From positions 1 to 34,585 of the forward strand of contig JANYIZ010000179.1 of the NCBI GenBank assembly GCA_025408445.1: a DNA stretch of 34,585 nt. Direction: 5' to 3'. Position 1 is the first letter of the stretch, and each line of letters starts with the position of its first letter. Below, one piece after another: positions 15,252-23,345 of the stretch. Under the pieces are notes generated by a model, which did not search any database, was not told the origin of the DNA, and saw only the letters and a program-made list of their open reading frames with translations. The stretch is from Frigoribacterium sp. (GTDB lineage Bacteria > Actinomycetota > Actinomycetes > Actinomycetales > Microbacteriaceae). The translations under genes and the position numbers were made by a program.

Positions 15252-16433
15252 TCAGCCGCGCGTGCAGGTGCCGGATGACACGGCCGAGCTCAAGCCCTGT
15301 GCCTGGGCGACGACCGGTGCCAGCTCCTGTGTGGTCATGGCGAACCCGAGGTGGCTGGTCGTTGCCGAGCGCGCGAAGATCACGCCGGTGACGCTGCCAG
15401 CGGCATCGATCAGCGGACCTCCGGAGTTGCCCTCCTGTACATCTGCCGCGAGGTAGTACACCTGACGGGGACTGGGATTGGCACCGTAAATGTCTGGAGA
15501 GTTGATCGTGGCGACATTTTGCACAGCGGCCGGGCTCGACAGGAATGGACCGCCGAGAGGATACCCGTCGAAGACGGCGGTCGCACCTGTCGTGAGGTCG
15601 GCACCGAGCGGGAGAGGAGCGGTCGGCAGCCCGGTGACGGCGATTACGGCGAGATCCTGGACGGCATTGAAGTAGACCACCCGACCGGTGTAGGTGGAGC
15701 CGGAGGGGGTGAGCACGACCGGTTGCGTGACGCCAGCCACGACATGAGCATTGGTGACGACGCGCCCAGAGGAGGAGACGAATCCGCTTCCCGACTGGTT
15801 TTGTCCGCACTGGTAGGCGTTGCCGGTGATCTTCACGACGGAGCGGGCGGATGCCTGCTGGGCGGCGGTCGCCCCCGACTCTGGCACCGGTAGCGCAGTT
15901 CCGGTTCCAATCGCTTCGAACAGGCGCGGAAGGCCGTCGAGCGCGAACAGAGACCGTACCTTCGCTTCGAGTGCTTTGACCGGATCGGGAGTGACCCGCT
16001 CGATCGTCGAGACGACGGTCGATGATCCGATGGCCTGGGATACGACAGGCACGCCGAGAGATCCGAACCCGAAGGCGAGCATCGACACGACAAGCGCGGC
16101 GGCGACGAGCGTGATCGCGGCCCCTAGCAGCCGATCGATTGCGCGAAGCGGTGTCTTGTCGACGCGTCGGCGGATGACCCGGCCGAGCGCCGATCCGGCG
16201 CCCTGCCCGAGCGCGATGAGAGCCACGACCACCACGAGAATCACCGGTAATCTGAACTGGCTTGCGGTGACCCAGCCCGTGACCAGCGGTATCGCAAAAA
16301 ACGCGGCTGTCGCTCCCGCGACGATTCCGATAAAACTGCCGACACTCAGGATGAAGCCACGCCGGAATCCAAATACTGCGTAGACGACAAGCAGGACGAT
16401 GAGTAAGAGGTCGAGCACCGCAGAGCCGGTCAT
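15252..16433 (-). CDS. marP: MarP-family membrane serine protease (CvpA + trypsin-like)
   Basis: This 393-residue protein has four membrane segments (about 8-20, 27-55, 62-80, 105-125), forming a CvpA/colicin V production domain, then an external chymotrypsin-like protease. His230 (TNAHVVAG), Asp260 (AVQDLAVIAV) and Ser337 (QEGNSGGPL) form the triad. Cys209 and Cys390 sit at positions like the disulphide that locks Mycobacterium tuberculosis MarP in its active form. There MarP is needed for acid and oxidative stress survival through cell-wall hydrolase processing. ATG 16433 is chosen because GGGAGG precedes it; an in-frame extension to 16550 lacks conserved sequence. Confidence 0.9.
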   Translation of the reverse strand: MTGSAVLDLLLIVLLVVYAVFGFRRGFILSVGSFIGIVAGATAAFFAIPLVTGWVTASQFRLPVILVVVVALIALGQGAGSALGRVIRRRVDKTPLRAIDRLLGAAITLVAAALVVSMLAFGFGSLGVPVVSQAIGSSTVVSTIERVTPDPVKALEAKVRSLFALDGLPRLFEAIGTGTALPVPESGATAAQQASARSVVKITGNAYQCGQNQSGSGFVSSSGRVVTNAHVVAGVTQPVVLTPSGSTYTGRVVYFNAVQDLAVIAVTGLPTAPLPLGADLTTGATAVFDGYPLGGPFLSSPAAVQNVATINSPDIYGANPSPRQVYYLAADVQEGNSGGPLIDAAGSVTGVIFARSATTSHLGFAMTTQELAPVVAQAQGLSSAVSSGTCTRG

Positions 16434-16560
16434 ACCATCGTCCTCCCGGTCCCAGCGCTGTCGCCCGGAGCCGTCCCCAGTGTCCCACGGGTGCCTGTAC
16501 ACCAATCGCTGCCCCTGTCGAGGCCCCAGAGAACTTCCTCGACTGTGCAAGGGTGGGGGA

Positions 16561-18015
16561 ATGGACGAATGTGACGCGATTGTCGTCGGAGCCGGACCGA
16601 ACGGCCTGGCGGCGGCGGTCGTACTCGCGCGGGCCGGGCTCTCGGTGCGGGTCTACGAGCGCGAAAACGCGATCGGTGGGGGAGCGCGCACCGAGGAGCT
16701 GACGCTTCCGGGGTTCCTCCACGACCTCTGCTCGGCCGTGCATCCCCAGGCCTTGTCCTCCGGCTTCTTCCGTGCGTTCGAGCTCGAAAAACGCGTGAGT
16801 TTCATCGTGCCGGAGATCTCGTATGCGCACCCTCTCGACGACGGCCGCTCCGGCATCGCCTGGCGCGACCTGGATCGCACCGTCGACGGCCTGGGTGTCG
16901 ATGGGGCAGCGTGGAAGCGGCTGCTGGGTCCACTCGTGCGCCATGCCGACCAGGTGGCGCAATTCGCCGGGTCGCAGGTCCTGCAGTTGCCGAGGCATCC
17001 GATCACACTCGCTCGACTGGGAGTGCGTATCCTCGAGCAAGGGAGTCGCGGCTGGAATCTGCGCTTTCACGACGACCTCGCGCCGGCGATGCTCACCGGA
17101 GTCAATGTGCACGCGATTCGACCGGTTCCCAGCCTGTCGACCGCCGCAGCCGGCCTCGTGCTCGCCACGACGGGCCACGCACGCGGCTGGCCGATCCCGA
17201 TCGGGGGCAGCCGGTCGATCACCGACGCGATGGCCGATGACCTGCTCTCGCACGGGGGCGAGATTGTCACGGGCACGGAGATTACTTCCATCGCGGAACT
17301 TCCGCCGGCGCGGGTGATCCTTTTCGATGTCACGCCGCGAGCACTCTCGCGAATCGCCGGCGATCGGCTGCCCGACCGCTACCGTCGATCGCTCGACCGA
17401 TTCCGCTATGGCAATGCGGTCGCCAAAGTCGACTTCGCACTCTCCGGACCGGTGCCGTGGACAGACGACCGCCTCGCTGCAGCCGCGACTCTCCATGTCG
17501 GGGGAACCCGCCAGGAAATGGAGACCTCCGAAGCGGATGTCGCGGCCGGACGGCATCCCCAGGATCCCTACGTTCTCGTGAGTCAGCCGACCCCCTTCGA
17601 CCCGTCAAGAGCGCCGGAAGGTAAACATGTGCTGTGGGCTTATACCCACGTGCCGCGAGGTTCCGTGGAGGATCGCACCGAGGCGATCACCGCGAAGATC
17701 GAACGCTATGCTCCCGGATTCCGAGATACGATCCTTGCGTCGGTGAGCCGCTCTGCGGTAGACGTCGAACGGCACAATCCGAATTACATCGGGGGAGACA
17801 TCGCGGCGGGAGACGTGACTGTCACGCAGCTGCTCGCCCGGCCGGTGCTGTCGGCGACGCCGTGGCGCACCGCCGCCCGCGGGCTCTACCTGTGCTCGTC
17901 GTCCACGCCGCCCGGGCCCGCCGTGCACGGACTTGCCGGATATTACGCCGCGATGACGGCGCTTCGGGACGAGTTCGGCGTGACCCGCCGACCATTTCTC
18001 GGCCTGCAGGAGTAG
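16561..18015 (+). CDS. Phytoene desaturase-like NAD(P)/FAD oxidoreductase
   Basis: This 484-residue protein has an N-terminal dinucleotide-binding motif VVGAGPNGLAAAVVLARAG with acidic Glu near residue 34 (VYERENAIGGGART), and a C-terminal FAD site (PPGPAVHGLAGYYAA) typical of CrtI/amine oxidase-type flavoproteins such as PYROXD2-like proteins. No carotenoid biosynthesis partners are present, so the general family name is safer than phytoene desaturase. GGGTGGGGGA lies directly against the ATG, a very short spacing. The frame is open upstream to 16399 but antisense to the start of marP and without conserved sequence. Confidence 0.85.
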   Translation: MDECDAIVVGAGPNGLAAAVVLARAGLSVRVYERENAIGGGARTEELTLPGFLHDLCSAVHPQALSSGFFRAFELEKRVSFIVPEISYAHPLDDGRSGIAWRDLDRTVDGLGVDGAAWKRLLGPLVRHADQVAQFAGSQVLQLPRHPITLARLGVRILEQGSRGWNLRFHDDLAPAMLTGVNVHAIRPVPSLSTAAAGLVLATTGHARGWPIPIGGSRSITDAMADDLLSHGGEIVTGTEITSIAELPPARVILFDVTPRALSRIAGDRLPDRYRRSLDRFRYGNAVAKVDFALSGPVPWTDDRLAAAATLHVGGTRQEMETSEADVAAGRHPQDPYVLVSQPTPFDPSRAPEGKHVLWAYTHVPRGSVEDRTEAITAKIERYAPGFRDTILASVSRSAVDVERHNPNYIGGDIAAGDVTVTQLLARPVLSATPWRTAARGLYLCSSSTPPGPAVHGLAGYYAAMTALRDEFGVTRRPFLGLQE

Positions 18016-18019
18016 CGGA

Positions 18020-18736
18020 TCAAATCAGGTCGCGCAGTACCTGTTCGGCACGCACGCCCCGTGTTCGTGCCCGGGCAGCCAGACGCTCGAATTCGACGGC
18101 GGTGAGGGTCACGATCACGTCGACGGTCTCGGCGCCGTCCGATTGCCGGCTCGAGGGCTCGTCGAAGTCGAAGAGCGACGGGGGCGGGGCAGCCGGGATT
18201 GCCGGCGTCGACTCTGTCAATCGAGCGGGGGAAGGGCGGGGCTCGAGCGGGCGCCCCACGGCGCCGTCGCCCGCACGCACGAAGCCCGGCCCGGCGGGAA
18301 TCGTTGCCCCGCGCTGGTAGGCCTCCGACACGGCGCGGGCGCGAGAGTCCGCTGCTTCATTGAGCGGATGATTCGCGTGGCCCTTCACCCACTCGAAGCG
18401 ATACTGCCGACCGGGCAGCTCCGTGTCGATCTCCTGCAGAAGGTCCACATTCATCACGGGCTTACCGTCAGCCTTTCGCCAGCCCTTGCTCTTCCAGCCG
18501 GGCAGCCATTTGGTGACGCAGTTGATCACATACTGGCTGTCGCAGAGGATCAGCAGGTCGTCGTCGAGGTGGGCGGTAGCACGAAAGAACTGGAGCACCG
18601 CGGTGAGCTCGGCCTGGTTGTTAGTGGCATGCTTCCAACCGCCAGCCGCCCAGCAGGTGTCGTCAACGTACCAGGCCCACCCGGCCGGGCCCGGGTTACC
18701 AAGGGCAGATCCATCGGCGGCGACACGGATCGTCAT
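18020..18736 (-). CDS. rnhA: Ribonuclease HI with C-terminal extension
   Basis: This 238-residue protein has RNase HI in residues 1-140: Asp8 (AADGS), Glu43 (NNQAEL), Asp66 (LCDSQYV) and Asp130 (AADSRAR) form the metal-binding site, with His120 in the flexible loop (KGHANHPLNEAAD). It cuts the RNA strand of RNA-DNA hybrids. The extension (141-238) is a proline/alanine-rich linker ending in a conserved-looking helix (VEFERLAARARTRGVRAEQVLRDLI). It is not the CobC/phosphatase domain fused to RNase H in mycobacteria. ATG 18736 is preceded by GGGAG; the frame opens earlier at 18820 but the RNase H fold begins at this ATG. Confidence 0.92.
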   Translation of the reverse strand: MTIRVAADGSALGNPGPAGWAWYVDDTCWAAGGWKHATNNQAELTAVLQFFRATAHLDDDLLILCDSQYVINCVTKWLPGWKSKGWRKADGKPVMNVDLLQEIDTELPGRQYRFEWVKGHANHPLNEAADSRARAVSEAYQRGATIPAGPGFVRAGDGAVGRPLEPRPSPARLTESTPAIPAAPPPSLFDFDEPSSRQSDGAETVDVIVTLTAVEFERLAARARTRGVRAEQVLRDLI

Positions 18737-18820
18737 TTTGGCTCCCGAAGTGATCGTCGATCGGTGTTGTCGTAGATCGAAGTGGTGGTCAATCGAAGGA
18801 CTGTCGATGCCGGCGGACAT

Positions 18821-19185
18821 CGCTCACCAGTCTGCCGCACGCCGGAAGCCCCAATTTCGCCGATCCTGCAAGAAAGTGAACACCGACCGGTAATTCGAGG
18901 GCGTGGCGCGAGAACCCGTCGGGAGCGGGAGCGGGAGCGGGTGCAGGCAAAGTGATTTCCCGATGTCGAGACCGAGTCTGAAGGCGAGTGGATTGTGTCG
19001 GGCGAGGTGGCACCTTCGAAGCGACAATGCACCGACTTTTCATCGATGGGAGTGTCTATCGGGGTCTTGGTTACCGGGACCCCAGCGCCAGGCCGAGCAT
19101 CATCCTGCTGCCAACGAAACCGATCTCGGCCTACCTCCGAGGGAACCCGGCGGGCATGACGGCCGCTCCTCCCCACGGGCCTGCA
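18821..19185. other. Stretch without a convincing gene
   Basis: About 360 bp between two minus-strand genes. It contains a simple hexanucleotide repeat (GGGAGC units near 18919-18942). The open frames in it show no recognisable domains. The 10-mer ACCGGTAATT occurs at 18889-18898 and again near 19195 inside the acyltransferase end. Confidence 0.5.
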
Positions 19186-19980
19186 TCATGGTGCACCGGT
19201 AATTGTGGTTCGTGACTGTTCGCGCCTTCTCGCGCGTTCGGCCTCCGTCGCCGCGGCCTCCGCGGGTGTCGGCGCGGTGCCTCCGAGCGAGCGTGGCTGC
19301 CACCACTGTCCGGTCCCGGTGACCGGATAGCCGGACTGAAGGCCATCGACCATGCCCTGCATCGTCTTCCGCAGCGAGTCCGTCACGGCCCGGGGGTCGT
19401 CCGTCGAGGCAATGTCAATCGGTGCACCGAAAGCGAAGGAGATGAATACCCCGAACCGTGCGCGGAACGGCACCGGATGGTTCTTAGTCTTCAGCCGCTG
19501 CCCGCCCCAGACCGCCACCGGAATCACCGGAACTCCTGCCTCTGCCGCCAGACGTACGGCGCCGGTCTTGAGCTCACGAACTTCGAATGATGCGCTGACG
19601 CCCGCTTCGGGAAACACCCCGATCAATTCGCCGGATCGAAGAGCGGCGACGGCTTCGGCATAGGCGGCCGCCCCGCGTTCCATATCGACGGGAATGTGAT
19701 GCATGCCTCTGAGCAGCCAGCCGATACCCGGCTTGTCAAAAGCGCGCTTGGTCACGAGAAAGCGAATGCGTCGTCGGTTACTCCTCCAAGCCACCCATTC
19801 GACGAGGGCGAATTCGAGGTACCCGAAGTGGGTCATGGACAGCACCGCACCGCCGGCGGCGGGCAGATTGTCGAGACCGGTCTCGATGCGGCGGAGTCTC
19901 CAGAATCGGAACAGGCCAATGCCCAGGCTTATCGCCGCCCGATAGATGGGCTCCGAATGCGATCTGCGGGCGGAGGACAT
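19186..19980 (-). CDS. PlsC-like 1-acylglycerol-3-phosphate acyltransferase
   Basis: This 264-residue protein has the PlsC acyltransferase fold: motif I THFGYLEF, motif III FPEAGVSAS and motif IV PVIPVAVWGG. These enzymes transfer an acyl chain to lysophosphatidate or a similar acceptor at the inner membrane. Motif I is normally HX4D; here it is HX4E (His-Phe-Gly-Tyr-Leu-Glu), and motif III is FPEAG rather than FPEGT, so the acceptor may differ. The C-terminal tail (about 215-264) is basic and disordered. The start at 19980 is set by a leaderless -10 box; the longer open frame to 20544 runs antisense to a NERD gene. Confidence 0.82.
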   Translation of the reverse strand: MSSARRSHSEPIYRAAISLGIGLFRFWRLRRIETGLDNLPAAGGAVLSMTHFGYLEFALVEWVAWRSNRRRIRFLVTKRAFDKPGIGWLLRGMHHIPVDMERGAAAYAEAVAALRSGELIGVFPEAGVSASFEVRELKTGAVRLAAEAGVPVIPVAVWGGQRLKTKNHPVPFRARFGVFISFAFGAPIDIASTDDPRAVTDSLRKTMQGMVDGLQSGYPVTGTGQWWQPRSLGGTAPTPAEAAATEAERARRREQSRTTITGAP

Positions 19981-19992
19981 ACAAGCAGCGTA
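19981..19992 (-). promoter_or_regulatory. Leaderless promoter of the acyltransferase gene
   Basis: On the minus strand TACGCT (19992-19987) is followed by six bases and the ATG at 19980. Confidence 0.6.
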
Positions 19993-20088
19993 AGACGGAA
20001 TGCTGCGTATTCTCGGTGCGCAAAACAGCATGCGCCCGGCGGCATACGTCCGGGCCGAGGCCCGTGCGATACCCCCGTTCAGGCGTGC

Positions 20089-20143
20089 CCTTTTTTGGGG
20101 ACTGTCGACGGTCTGAGGGCTCCCGTTAGCGTTATCAGATAAC
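20089..20143 (+). promoter_or_regulatory. NERD gene 3 control region: G-rich element, -10 box and palindrome
   Basis: TTTTTTGGGG ends at 20100, 26 bases before the candidate -10 TAGCGT (20127-20132). GTTATCAGATAAC (20131-20143) is a perfect 13-bp palindrome overlapping the end of that box, in the right place for a repressor operator. The ribosome-binding site GGGGGA follows at about 20149-20154. Confidence 0.5.
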
Positions 20144-20158
20144 AACCCGGGGGAAGCA

Positions 20159-20824
20159 GTGACAGATCTTGCAGCGCACAGAGAGGCCGATTCGAGGCGG
20201 TACGGTCGCGCGCAGGGTGTCACCATGAAGAAGGCGCAGCGCGTCGGTTTCAGCTTCAGTGGTCTGTTCGGTCGCGGGGGCGCACCGGCGGCCACGCGGG
20301 GATGGAGCACCGAGCCTCCAACGGAGTTCGAACTCGGGCGCATGCTGACGGCGCTCGACGACCGCTTCACGGCGCTTCGCGCTTTCGATGTCTTCGGTGA
20401 GCTTGATACCGACTTCTTGGTCGTGGGGCCTGGCGGACTCTTTCTCATCACCACCAGGGTGCAGGGTAACGCCAAGGTCTGGGTCGACGAAGATGTGCTC
20501 TGGGTCAATGGTCGGCCGACAAACCAGGTGAGCGATGCGCGCAATGCTGCGGATCGGGCATCCGCTCGGCTGAGTGCAGTACTGGGTCAGCCCGTTCGAG
20601 CGACTCCGGTCATCGCGGTCATGAACCCTCTCTCATTGTCGTTCGGCGGCGACCCCGCACGGCGCGTCGTCACCCTGCCGGCGGATCTGGTGACCCAGTG
20701 GCTCTCCGAGTGTTCCCGAACGCTCTCGGATGACGCTGTCGCCGACTTCGCAGTGGTTGCGGAAGATCGCGCCACGTGGGGATCGCTGCCGAGCGGCTCT
20801 CGCCGGCTGGCGCGGGTGCGTTGA
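20159..20824 (+). CDS. NERD-like protein 3 (short, no membrane anchor)
   Basis: This 221-residue protein starts at the GTG with GGGGGA four bases before it; ATG at 20225 is a poorer alternative. The core DTDFLVVGPGGLFLITTRVQGNAKVWV aligns with the central NERD strands of the genes at 12646 and 20945, as do TPVIAVMNPLSL and the later LSDDAVADFAVVAEDRATWGS (compare LSDRAVAHFSMFAEERSTWHT in the 20945 product). The first helix lacks the Gly-Glu pair and the ExK strand reads TTR, so nuclease chemistry is unlikely. Unlike its paralogues it ends without hydrophobic segments. It may act with the adjacent NERD gene 2. Function unknown. Confidence 0.75.
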   Translation: MTDLAAHREADSRRYGRAQGVTMKKAQRVGFSFSGLFGRGGAPAATRGWSTEPPTEFELGRMLTALDDRFTALRAFDVFGELDTDFLVVGPGGLFLITTRVQGNAKVWVDEDVLWVNGRPTNQVSDARNAADRASARLSAVLGQPVRATPVIAVMNPLSLSFGGDPARRVVTLPADLVTQWLSECSRTLSDDAVADFAVVAEDRATWGSLPSGSRRLARVR

Positions 20825-20863
20825 GCTCACGAGGCACACGGGACACCCGTTCGCCGCTACCAC

Positions 20864-20893
20864 CCATTCTGGGGCTGCCCGTTTTGGGGCTGC
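20864..20893 (+). repeat. Two tandem 15-bp units upstream of NERD gene 2
   Basis: CCATTCTGGGGCTGC (20864-20878) and CCGTTTTGGGGCTGC (20879-20893) match at 12 of 15 positions and resemble the units before NERD gene 1. The last GGGG ends 24 bases before the -10 box. Confidence 0.85.
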
Positions 20894-20913
20894 ACACTGT
20901 CTGATCCCCCGTC

Positions 20914-20919
20914 TAGCCT
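20914..20919 (+). promoter_or_regulatory. Probable -10 box of NERD gene 2
   Basis: TAGCCT lies 25 bases before the ATG at 20945, leaving a short leader with GGGGGAG as ribosome-binding site. Confidence 0.5.
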
Positions 20920-20944
20920 CGAATCATCGGAGCTTGGGGGAGCG

Positions 20945-22117
20945 ATGAACGACAGGGGTGCGAGCGCAGTGCACGACACGACATCGGCGGTGCAGACCGG
21001 GCAGTCGCTCCGCGGCGAACCCACAACCCGTCCCGTGGTCTCAAGCGCTGCTGAGGAGTCCCCGTTCTCAGGCCCGATCACCACCGGACCGCTGCTTCCC
21101 GGACTCTCCTTCACCAGCGGGTTTGACAGGGAACCCTTCAGCGTCTCCGCACACACCGTGGTACCGGTTCCTTCGGCACGACCTGACGCCGAGGAAGTGA
21201 TCGGGAAACCAGCGATCCCGGCCCCGACCGCTGCCGCAGCACAGGTCGATGTGCCGAGTGCGGTCGCTTCGAATGTGGACCTCGAGCCCGGCTCTTGGTC
21301 CATCGAACCGAACCTCCGGGCGCGCGGCCCGGCATACGCCGTTATGCAGGAGTGCCTTGCTCGCCAAGAGGTGGCTACACCCCGCGGTCGACTCGCTCGA
21401 GCGCTCGGCAACAGCCCGCTGCATCCGGATGCCCGCAGTTGGTACAGCGGCGCTCTCGGCGAGATCGTGGTCGCGAACGCGCTCGCTCAGCTGGGGGACG
21501 AGTGGACTGTACTGCACGCGGTGCAGGTGGGCTCAGGAAGCGCCGACATCGATCACGTGATCCTCGGCCCCGGTGGCATTTTCACAATAAACACCAGGAA
21601 TCATTCAGGCAAGAAAATATGGATTGGCGGAAGCACGTTCCTGGTGAACGGTTACAAGCAGGAGCACATGCGAAAGTCGGCCCATGAGGCCGAGCGGGCA
21701 GCCCGCTTGCTCAGCAGCGTGACCGGACGCCCGGTCTCCGTGACCCCGCTCATCGTGGTGGTGAATCCGGCGTCCATCACGACCGGGCGCAAGCGACCGC
21801 GCGTTACCGTACTCTCCAGCAATACCCTTAAGCGCTGGCTGTTGAGACGACCCCGCGTGCTGTCGGATCGCGCCGTCGCCCACTTCTCGATGTTTGCGGA
21901 GGAGCGAAGTACCTGGCATACCGAGCCCGTGACAATGAATGACACTTCGGGCCGGTTGTCGCAATTTGAGCAACTTCGAATGCAGGTGGATGCCGCCCGA
22001 CAGCGCGCGCGCCTGTGGCTCCTTGCACTCGGCGTGGGCGCCATCCTGATCACTCCGGTCGCCATTGCCGAGATAGTGCGCCTGATTATTTCACTCTTGG
22101 TCATTCCCGGTCGCTGA
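20945..22117 (+). CDS. NERD-domain membrane-anchored protein 2
   Basis: This 390-residue protein has a long low-complexity N-terminus (1-125), then a NERD domain: Glu173 in YSGALGEIVVANAL, Asp203 in ADIDHVILGPGG and a catalytic-strand equivalent GIFTINTRNHSGKKIW in which ExK has become NTR (216-218). Helical sequence follows, then a charged segment and one or two membrane helices near residues 355-385 (LWLLALGVGAILITPVAIAEI). NERD domains belong to the restriction-endonuclease fold; with Glu and Lys both replaced, binding rather than cutting is plausible. ATG 20945 has GGGGGAG directly upstream. Confidence 0.85.
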   Translation: MNDRGASAVHDTTSAVQTGQSLRGEPTTRPVVSSAAEESPFSGPITTGPLLPGLSFTSGFDREPFSVSAHTVVPVPSARPDAEEVIGKPAIPAPTAAAAQVDVPSAVASNVDLEPGSWSIEPNLRARGPAYAVMQECLARQEVATPRGRLARALGNSPLHPDARSWYSGALGEIVVANALAQLGDEWTVLHAVQVGSGSADIDHVILGPGGIFTINTRNHSGKKIWIGGSTFLVNGYKQEHMRKSAHEAERAARLLSSVTGRPVSVTPLIVVVNPASITTGRKRPRVTVLSSNTLKRWLLRRPRVLSDRAVAHFSMFAEERSTWHTEPVTMNDTSGRLSQFEQLRMQVDAARQRARLWLLALGVGAILITPVAIAEIVRLIISLLVIPGR

Positions 22118-22790
22118 CCCGGACTGCGGCTCGCGTGCTGCCGTTGTCATCACTCGTGATCGTCCAATCGGTCGCCACTGTTGCTGCGCATTCAGCCACA
22201 CCGGGGCGAGCGTCTGAAGCCGACCGTCAGCTATCCGCATCAGGTATGACGAGGTTGACGAGCACGTCGAGCAGCCGCTGTTCGCGCCTGTGCGGATCTC
22301 GAATGCGCTCCATCCGATTGCCCTGTTCGGTAGTGCGCGACTCGACCGCGCGCGGTTCTGGTCGCGGAGGAACCGCGGCTCAGCGCCGTCCCAGTCAAAT
22401 CTCTCTCGCCAGACGGCCCCCGGTGGCCGCAGTGGAACGCCAGCCCCGCACTGCCGGGTTCCAACGAAACCTCTCGTCGATCTCGCCTGGGCTCTGCACG
22501 CAAACGAAATCACCGAGGCGGTCGGCGGTTTCGGCGGCTGTCGTCAACTCGCAGGGCTCGTTGTCACCGTGTGCCACGGGCGCGGCGTGCGACACTCGCT
22601 CGAGCAGGCCGATGGCCTGTCGCAGGAGAGCAGTGTGGGGATGTCGCGCACCCGGGCGAGCCCTCACTCCTGCAATCCGGCGGCAGCCGGGTGGCACAGT
22701 GATATTTCGCACGGGCACGGATGCCTTCGCGTAATTCGGAAGCAGTAGGGCACGATGAGAGCCGGGTAGCCCGACCGCACTGGATCGGCG
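22118..22790. other. Gene-poor stretch, possibly decayed coding sequence
   Basis: About 670 bp without a gene I can support. Several overlapping frames are open on both strands but none shows a known domain or a clear ribosome-binding site. Minus-strand pieces in different frames and broken by stops (for example MERIRDPHRREQRLLDVLVN near 22260-22320) look protein-like, which would fit an old pseudogene. This is weak evidence. Confidence 0.35.
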
Positions 22791-22803
22791 TACCGTTCAA
22801 TGC
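22791..22803 (+). promoter_or_regulatory. Leaderless promoter of the SOUL gene
   Basis: TACCGT at 22791-22796 is followed by seven bases and the ATG at 22804. Confidence 0.5.
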
Positions 22804-23334
22804 ATGACCGAACAGCAGCCCTTCGCGATCGAGCGCGCCTTCGACGACTTCGAACTACGGCGCTATCCCGATCATGTCCTCGTGCAGGTGACAGTGGATG
22901 GCGATTTCCTCCGCGCCGGTAATCTCGGGTTCCGACCGCTCATCAGCTATATCAGCGGTCGGAATGCGCAGGCCACGCGCATCCCGATGACCGCGCCGGT
23001 GACGCAGGAGCCGCTCGGCGAGCACACTCACACCGTGAGTTTCGTGCTGCCGGAGGGCACCGATCCCGCGACCGTGCCGGTGCCAACCGATGCCTCCGTG
23101 GCGACCGTGGCTGTCCCGGCCAGCCTCGTGGCTGCCCGCCGCTTCGGCGGCGGATGGACGGATGCCCGCTTCGAACAGAACGGTGAGATGCTGCTGGCGG
23201 CCGTCGAGCGCGCCGGATTGCGGGCGGCAGGCAACCTGTACTTCGCCCGCTACGACCCTCCTTGGAAGCCCGGCTTCCTCAAGCACAACGAGGCGCTCGT
23301 GCGAGTAGAGGAACAAGCGGCGCCCACACGCTAA
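22804..23334 (+). CDS. SOUL-family haem-binding protein
   Basis: This 176-residue protein matches the SOUL/HBP family throughout: FELRRYPDHVLVQVTV at the start, IPMTAPVTQE at 60-69 (the hallmark PMTxPV), a central VSFVLPEG strand and the closing LRAAGNLYFARYDPPWKPGFLKHNEALV. Bacterial members are soluble proteins thought to bind haem or tetrapyrroles; their role is poorly defined. No signal peptide is present. It is followed after 11 bases by a DHA2 exporter, so the two are probably co-transcribed. Confidence 0.92.
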   Translation: MTEQQPFAIERAFDDFELRRYPDHVLVQVTVDGDFLRAGNLGFRPLISYISGRNAQATRIPMTAPVTQEPLGEHTHTVSFVLPEGTDPATVPVPTDASVATVAVPASLVAARRFGGGWTDARFEQNGEMLLAAVERAGLRAAGNLYFARYDPPWKPGFLKHNEALVRVEEQAAPTR

Positions 23335-23345
23335 GTTCGGGAGTC

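Noticed and set aside
14725-17556. A 943-codon open frame on the minus strand across several genes
   Set aside because: It runs antisense or out of frame through the dienelactone hydrolase, marP and the flavoprotein, all of which have full domain signatures. Its translation is Arg/Gly/His-rich low complexity, a by-product of high GC.
18889-19204. Direct repeat ACCGGTAATT flanking about 300 bp, as from an insertion
   Set aside because: One copy lies inside the acyltransferase end, there is no transposase or inverted termini, and a 10-mer repeat within 350 bp can arise by chance.
22395-22718. A 107-codon minus-strand frame in the gap after NERD gene 2
   Set aside because: No domain, no ribosome-binding site and overlapping open frames on the other strand; possibly decayed DNA, not enough to call.
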